From: Bacteroidota bacterium
GTDB taxonomy: Bacteria > Bacteroidota > Bacteroidia > Bacteroidales > Paludibacteraceae
Length of the DNA: 53,666 bases
Reading direction: 5' to 3'
NCBI GenBank assembly: GCA_022708505.1
Contig: JAKIYP010000011.1
Coordinates: 1-53,666 of the forward strand
The position numbers and the translations under genes are program-made. Positions 50,901-53,666 of this stretch are shown here, piece by piece (within the stretch, counting starts at the first letter, position 1; each line of letters starts with the position of its first letter). The notes beneath the pieces are model-generated. The model had not been told where the DNA came from and made no database searches. It saw only the letters and a list, made by a program, of their open reading frames with translations.

Positions 50901-51554
50901 CTATAAATTGTTAACTTCTTTCAGTTGTCTCTCTACCTCCTTCAATTTCAAATTCAACTCTACCTTTCTATTAAACTGTTTGCAGTTTGCAATACCGGAT
51001 TTAAGTTTTTCAATTTCACTCTCCAATGCTTTCACCGTTTTTGTATATGCAATAATGTCTCCTAATGATTTTGTTTCAAATGTTGGTTTGCCGGATAATT
51101 GAACACAAAAATCATGGAATACCGTATCGATATTCTTCTTCAGGTTTATCTTGTATGGATTTTCATCCGGGTTAAACCAATCTGTTTGAAACGTCCAATC
51201 TATAACTGAATTATCTTCGTTTATAGGATGTGGATGTTTAGAGGAAGTAGAAAGATATATCAAACCTTCATATTCAATCACGAAAATTATGGTGTAAGGA
51301 ATTGACTTGTCAATCATATCCAGGATAGGTTGAATCTCCTGTTTGCTTTTCAGTTCAATTTTGAAAACCTGAATTTCTTTGATTTCTTTCGTGTTTAAAT
51401 TTGTAGTCTCACTTGAAATTTTATGTGCCCAGACAATCCGATACACGAGTTCTGACAGCAACTTTTTATGTTTAGTTGTAGAATAGCTATCGAAGGTGTT
51501 TTTCGGTATAACCTTGTTTACTTTGGTGGTGTGTGGCAAACTAAATAAATCCAT
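50901..51554 (-). CDS. DUF4391 domain protein
   Basis: 217 residues. The pattern IPKNTFDSYSTTKHKKLLSELVYRIVWAHKIS...TTNLNTKEIKEIQVFKIELK is how I remember DUF4391, a family found next to large SNF2-type helicases and type III-like restriction-modification genes. A C-terminal coiled coil (about residues 165-215, rich in E, K and L) could mediate assembly. Its ATG directly abuts the helicase stop with no gap, strong evidence for translational coupling. Its biochemical role is unknown. Confidence 0.75.
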   Translation of the reverse strand: MDLFSLPHTTKVNKVIPKNTFDSYSTTKHKKLLSELVYRIVWAHKISSETTNLNTKEIKEIQVFKIELKSKQEIQPILDMIDKSIPYTIIFVIEYEGLIYLSTSSKHPHPINEDNSVIDWTFQTDWFNPDENPYKINLKKNIDTVFHDFCVQLSGKPTFETKSLGDIIAYTKTVKALESEIEKLKSGIANCKQFNRKVELNLKLKEVERQLKEVNNL

Positions 51555-53666
51555 TTATCTTACAATTAGGAAAGAGATTAGTTTGAAATCTTCAACACCT
51601 TTGAATTTGTCTTTCAAGGCTGTAGTGCCACCGGATTTAAATAAACTGAGTACTTCTTTTTCTTCCTCTGTTCGTAGGATGGTGCCAATACTTTGTTTGA
51701 GCAATTGCGAATAGGAATTCATATCGTGATACTCGTCTGTTTCTGAACTTAACTTCCGGCAAAGGTCTTTAAGTGGTTCACTTTTACCCTTGCATAACAT
51801 ACGCATCGCATCCAATATTTTTTTGGATTCCACATGGTTCAGGAAAAGTTCACCGGAATTCTTGATGTAAACCAAGTAATAAGGATGCAGTCGATTCAGC
51901 TTGTTGATATTTACACTGCTGTTCACATTCTTAAGAACGAATATAACACCTTGTTCAAGTGTTTCTGTTGAACTGACAACACCGTGAAGTCCTTCCGGTA
52001 TATGTGTTAGTTCTCCATAGGTTTTTATAAAGTTGGAAAGGTCAACCCTGAAATCATTTAAACCAAGGTCGGTTATGCTTACACCCTCTCGCAAATCTTC
52101 GAGGTCAATAACTTCTTCCTGTAGTTTTTGAAGCTGAATTTTCCGGTATTCCAAATCTTTCTCATCGGTATTCAGAATATTATCATCACCGGTACTGGCC
52201 ATATTACTAATCAACATGCGGCTTTCAACTCTTTGTTTTAAGTTGATATAAGCATCAAGCGTAACATCAGGCCAGAAGTTTACCAGGGTAATGCTTTCAT
52301 TTTTAGAACCGATACGGTCGATTCGTCCAAATCGTTGGATGATTCTAACCGGATTCCAGTGAATGTCATAATTGATAAGATAATCGCAATCTTGCAGGTT
52401 TTGTCCTTCTGAGATACAATCAGTAGCAATTAGTAAATCAATGGAATCGTTCAATTTTGGATATAATTGATCTTTGTCTTTTGATAAAGGCGAAAAGCAG
52501 GTGAGTAAGGTATTTAGATCAGACGGGATGTGCTTTGTGTTGCATATTTTCCTTGAACCTGTAATTAATGCTGTATGTAGACCATAGGTGTCTTTGATAT
52601 ATCCCTGGATATTTTCATACAAATAATTAGCAGTATCAGCAAATGCAGTGAAGATGATAACCTTTTTGTTTCCCGGATTGAATGGCGTATTGATTTTAGT
52701 TTCTAATAATGCAATAAGTTGTTGGAGTTTAAAATCTTTCTGTCCCCAAATATCGACAATATTGCTCCAAAGTTGATTCAAGATGACCAGGTCTTCACTT
52801 AAATCCTCTTTCCATTTTCGGGTGTCCATGTCGGCTATATGGACTTTGATTTTCTTACCAATCACGTTTTCTTCATCGCCCCAATCTGCCTCCCAGTCAA
52901 AATCTTCCTCATTCATCCGTGCCTGAATTCCCTGATAAGTTTCTTTTGAGCCCTTTTCAATTGTTTTTAGTGCTTCTTCTATTTGCGTGATAATACCTTC
53001 AAGGGTAATTCTGAAAGAGTCAACAGAACTCTCAAGACGTTTCAGTAAGTTGATGCGCATGAGAATTTGAAGGCTCCTTTCACGGTCAATTTGTGTTAGC
53101 CTGCCGGACTTCACTGTTTTATCGTACAATTCGGCATACGAATTTATTTTGCTTGGCAGAATGTAATTTAAAGGTGTGTAAATAGAAAGATTAAGCAGGG
53201 TTAATTTTTCGGCTATGTCAACATAGGTTACTTCTCCATTTTCTGTAAGTGGACTTTGTATTGAAACAGGTTTATTTCGTACCGGAAACTTACCAATAGC
53301 GGTTGTGTCGTAGTAAGTTGTAATGTGTTTTCTCGAACGTGCTATGGTGAGTGAATCTAATATTTCAAAGAAATCGAAATCCAGCATATCCAACAACTTT
53401 TCGGTTGTCCTGTTTGCCGTCTCAAATCTGCTCCAAAGATTGAAAGCTTGTTGTGTTTTCCTGAAAATCTGTTCTATTCCACTCTTAGTTTCAAGTTTAT
53501 TATCAATTAATTCCGGATTTCCTTCGTATGCAAGTGCCAATTGATTTTTCAAATCGTTGAAGCGGTTGTTTACCGGAGTTGCAGACAACATCAATACTTT
53601 GGTCTCAATACCTTCTTTTATGACTTTGCGTAAAAGCTTTTGATACCTGTTTTCTTTTCCTTCATA
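51555..53666 (-). CDS. SNF2-type helicase, C-terminal part (cut by the window edge)
   Basis: The frame is open to the right edge; 703 codons are visible. The first visible motif is LMLSATPVNNR (motif III), so the Walker A and B motifs lie outside. A long helical insertion with acidic stretches (NEEDFDWEADWGDEEN) follows. The second RecA domain has KVIIFTAFADTANYLY (motif IV), LLIATDCISEGQNLQDCDYLINYD (motif V) and RIIQRFGRIDRIGS (motif VI), as in HepA/SNF2-like ATPases. A C-terminal domain of about 250 residues with no recognised function ends the protein. Coupled directly to the DUF4391 gene. Most likely part of an anti-phage or restriction system, but the partner genes are out of view. Confidence 0.85.
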   Translation of the reverse strand, partial: YEGKENRYQKLLRKVIKEGIETKVLMLSATPVNNRFNDLKNQLALAYEGNPELIDNKLETKSGIEQIFRKTQQAFNLWSRFETANRTTEKLLDMLDFDFFEILDSLTIARSRKHITTYYDTTAIGKFPVRNKPVSIQSPLTENGEVTYVDIAEKLTLLNLSIYTPLNYILPSKINSYAELYDKTVKSGRLTQIDRERSLQILMRINLLKRLESSVDSFRITLEGIITQIEEALKTIEKGSKETYQGIQARMNEEDFDWEADWGDEENVIGKKIKVHIADMDTRKWKEDLSEDLVILNQLWSNIVDIWGQKDFKLQQLIALLETKINTPFNPGNKKVIIFTAFADTANYLYENIQGYIKDTYGLHTALITGSRKICNTKHIPSDLNTLLTCFSPLSKDKDQLYPKLNDSIDLLIATDCISEGQNLQDCDYLINYDIHWNPVRIIQRFGRIDRIGSKNESITLVNFWPDVTLDAYINLKQRVESRMLISNMASTGDDNILNTDEKDLEYRKIQLQKLQEEVIDLEDLREGVSITDLGLNDFRVDLSNFIKTYGELTHIPEGLHGVVSSTETLEQGVIFVLKNVNSSVNINKLNRLHPYYLVYIKNSGELFLNHVESKKILDAMRMLCKGKSEPLKDLCRKLSSETDEYHDMNSYSQLLKQSIGTILRTEEEKEVLSLFKSGGTTALKDKFKGVEDFKLISFLIVR

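Overview
The window is a chromosomal segment of an anaerobic, fermentative member of the Bacteroidota, most likely Bacteroidales. This rests on a type IX secretion SprA protein, a SufT-like DUF59 protein, LpxH, a PPDK/PFOR/biotin-decarboxylase carbon node, an absence of obvious Shine-Dalgarno sites, and repeated Bacteroidota-type promoters (TTG, 19-20 bases, TAnnTTTG). I saw no rRNA, tRNA or CRISPR array.

Layout. 1-5747 (+): the C-terminal two thirds of SprA and an OFA-family MFS transporter. 5780-8220 (-): dnaB and ispE. 8221-8534 is a divergent control region with a candidate small RNA and AraC-type direct repeats. 8535-10529 (+): a 7-TM AraC-type regulator and lipA. 10546-11213 (-): a HigBA-like toxin-antitoxin pair. 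11379-18572 (+): prfC, a fused carA-carB gene and mutY. 18531-24744 (-): a DUF2520 gene, phoH, an 84-bp repeat array, glyA, a flavin reductase gene, pyrI, pyrB and a YigZ-family gene. 24853-37336 (+): a BASS transporter, an acyltransferase, ppdK, a biotin carrier, an OadA-type carboxyltransferase, an AAA+ ATPase with altered active sites, and PFOR. 37372-38309: a REP-associated tyrosine transposase (RAYT) flanked by its palindromes. 38361-44666 (-): surE, lpxH, a sufT-like gene, a thioesterase gene, an O-methyltransferase gene, an M16 peptidase gene and topB. 44994-48316 (+): a ferredoxin-NADP reductase, a DUF2721 protein and nadE. 48358-53666 (-): a decayed second RAYT, a HigB/HigA-ImmA pair, an unknown gene, a DUF4391 gene and a SNF2-type helicase cut by the window edge. 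The last block looks like the edge of a defence island.

How the genes fit together. fused carAB, pyrB and pyrI supply pyrimidine synthesis. ppdK, the biotin carrier, the carboxyltransferase and PFOR lie on one strand and handle PEP, pyruvate, oxaloacetate and acetyl-CoA, as expected of a succinate/acetate fermenter.

The points I consider most worth checking are: two RAYT loci whose coding sequence carries copies of their own palindrome family as in-frame repeats; the candidate sRNA and AraC-like operator upstream of the 7-TM regulator; the eukaryote-like CarAB fusion; the AAA+ ATPase that has lost both catalytic carboxylates; and the helicase/DUF4391/unknown-gene block.
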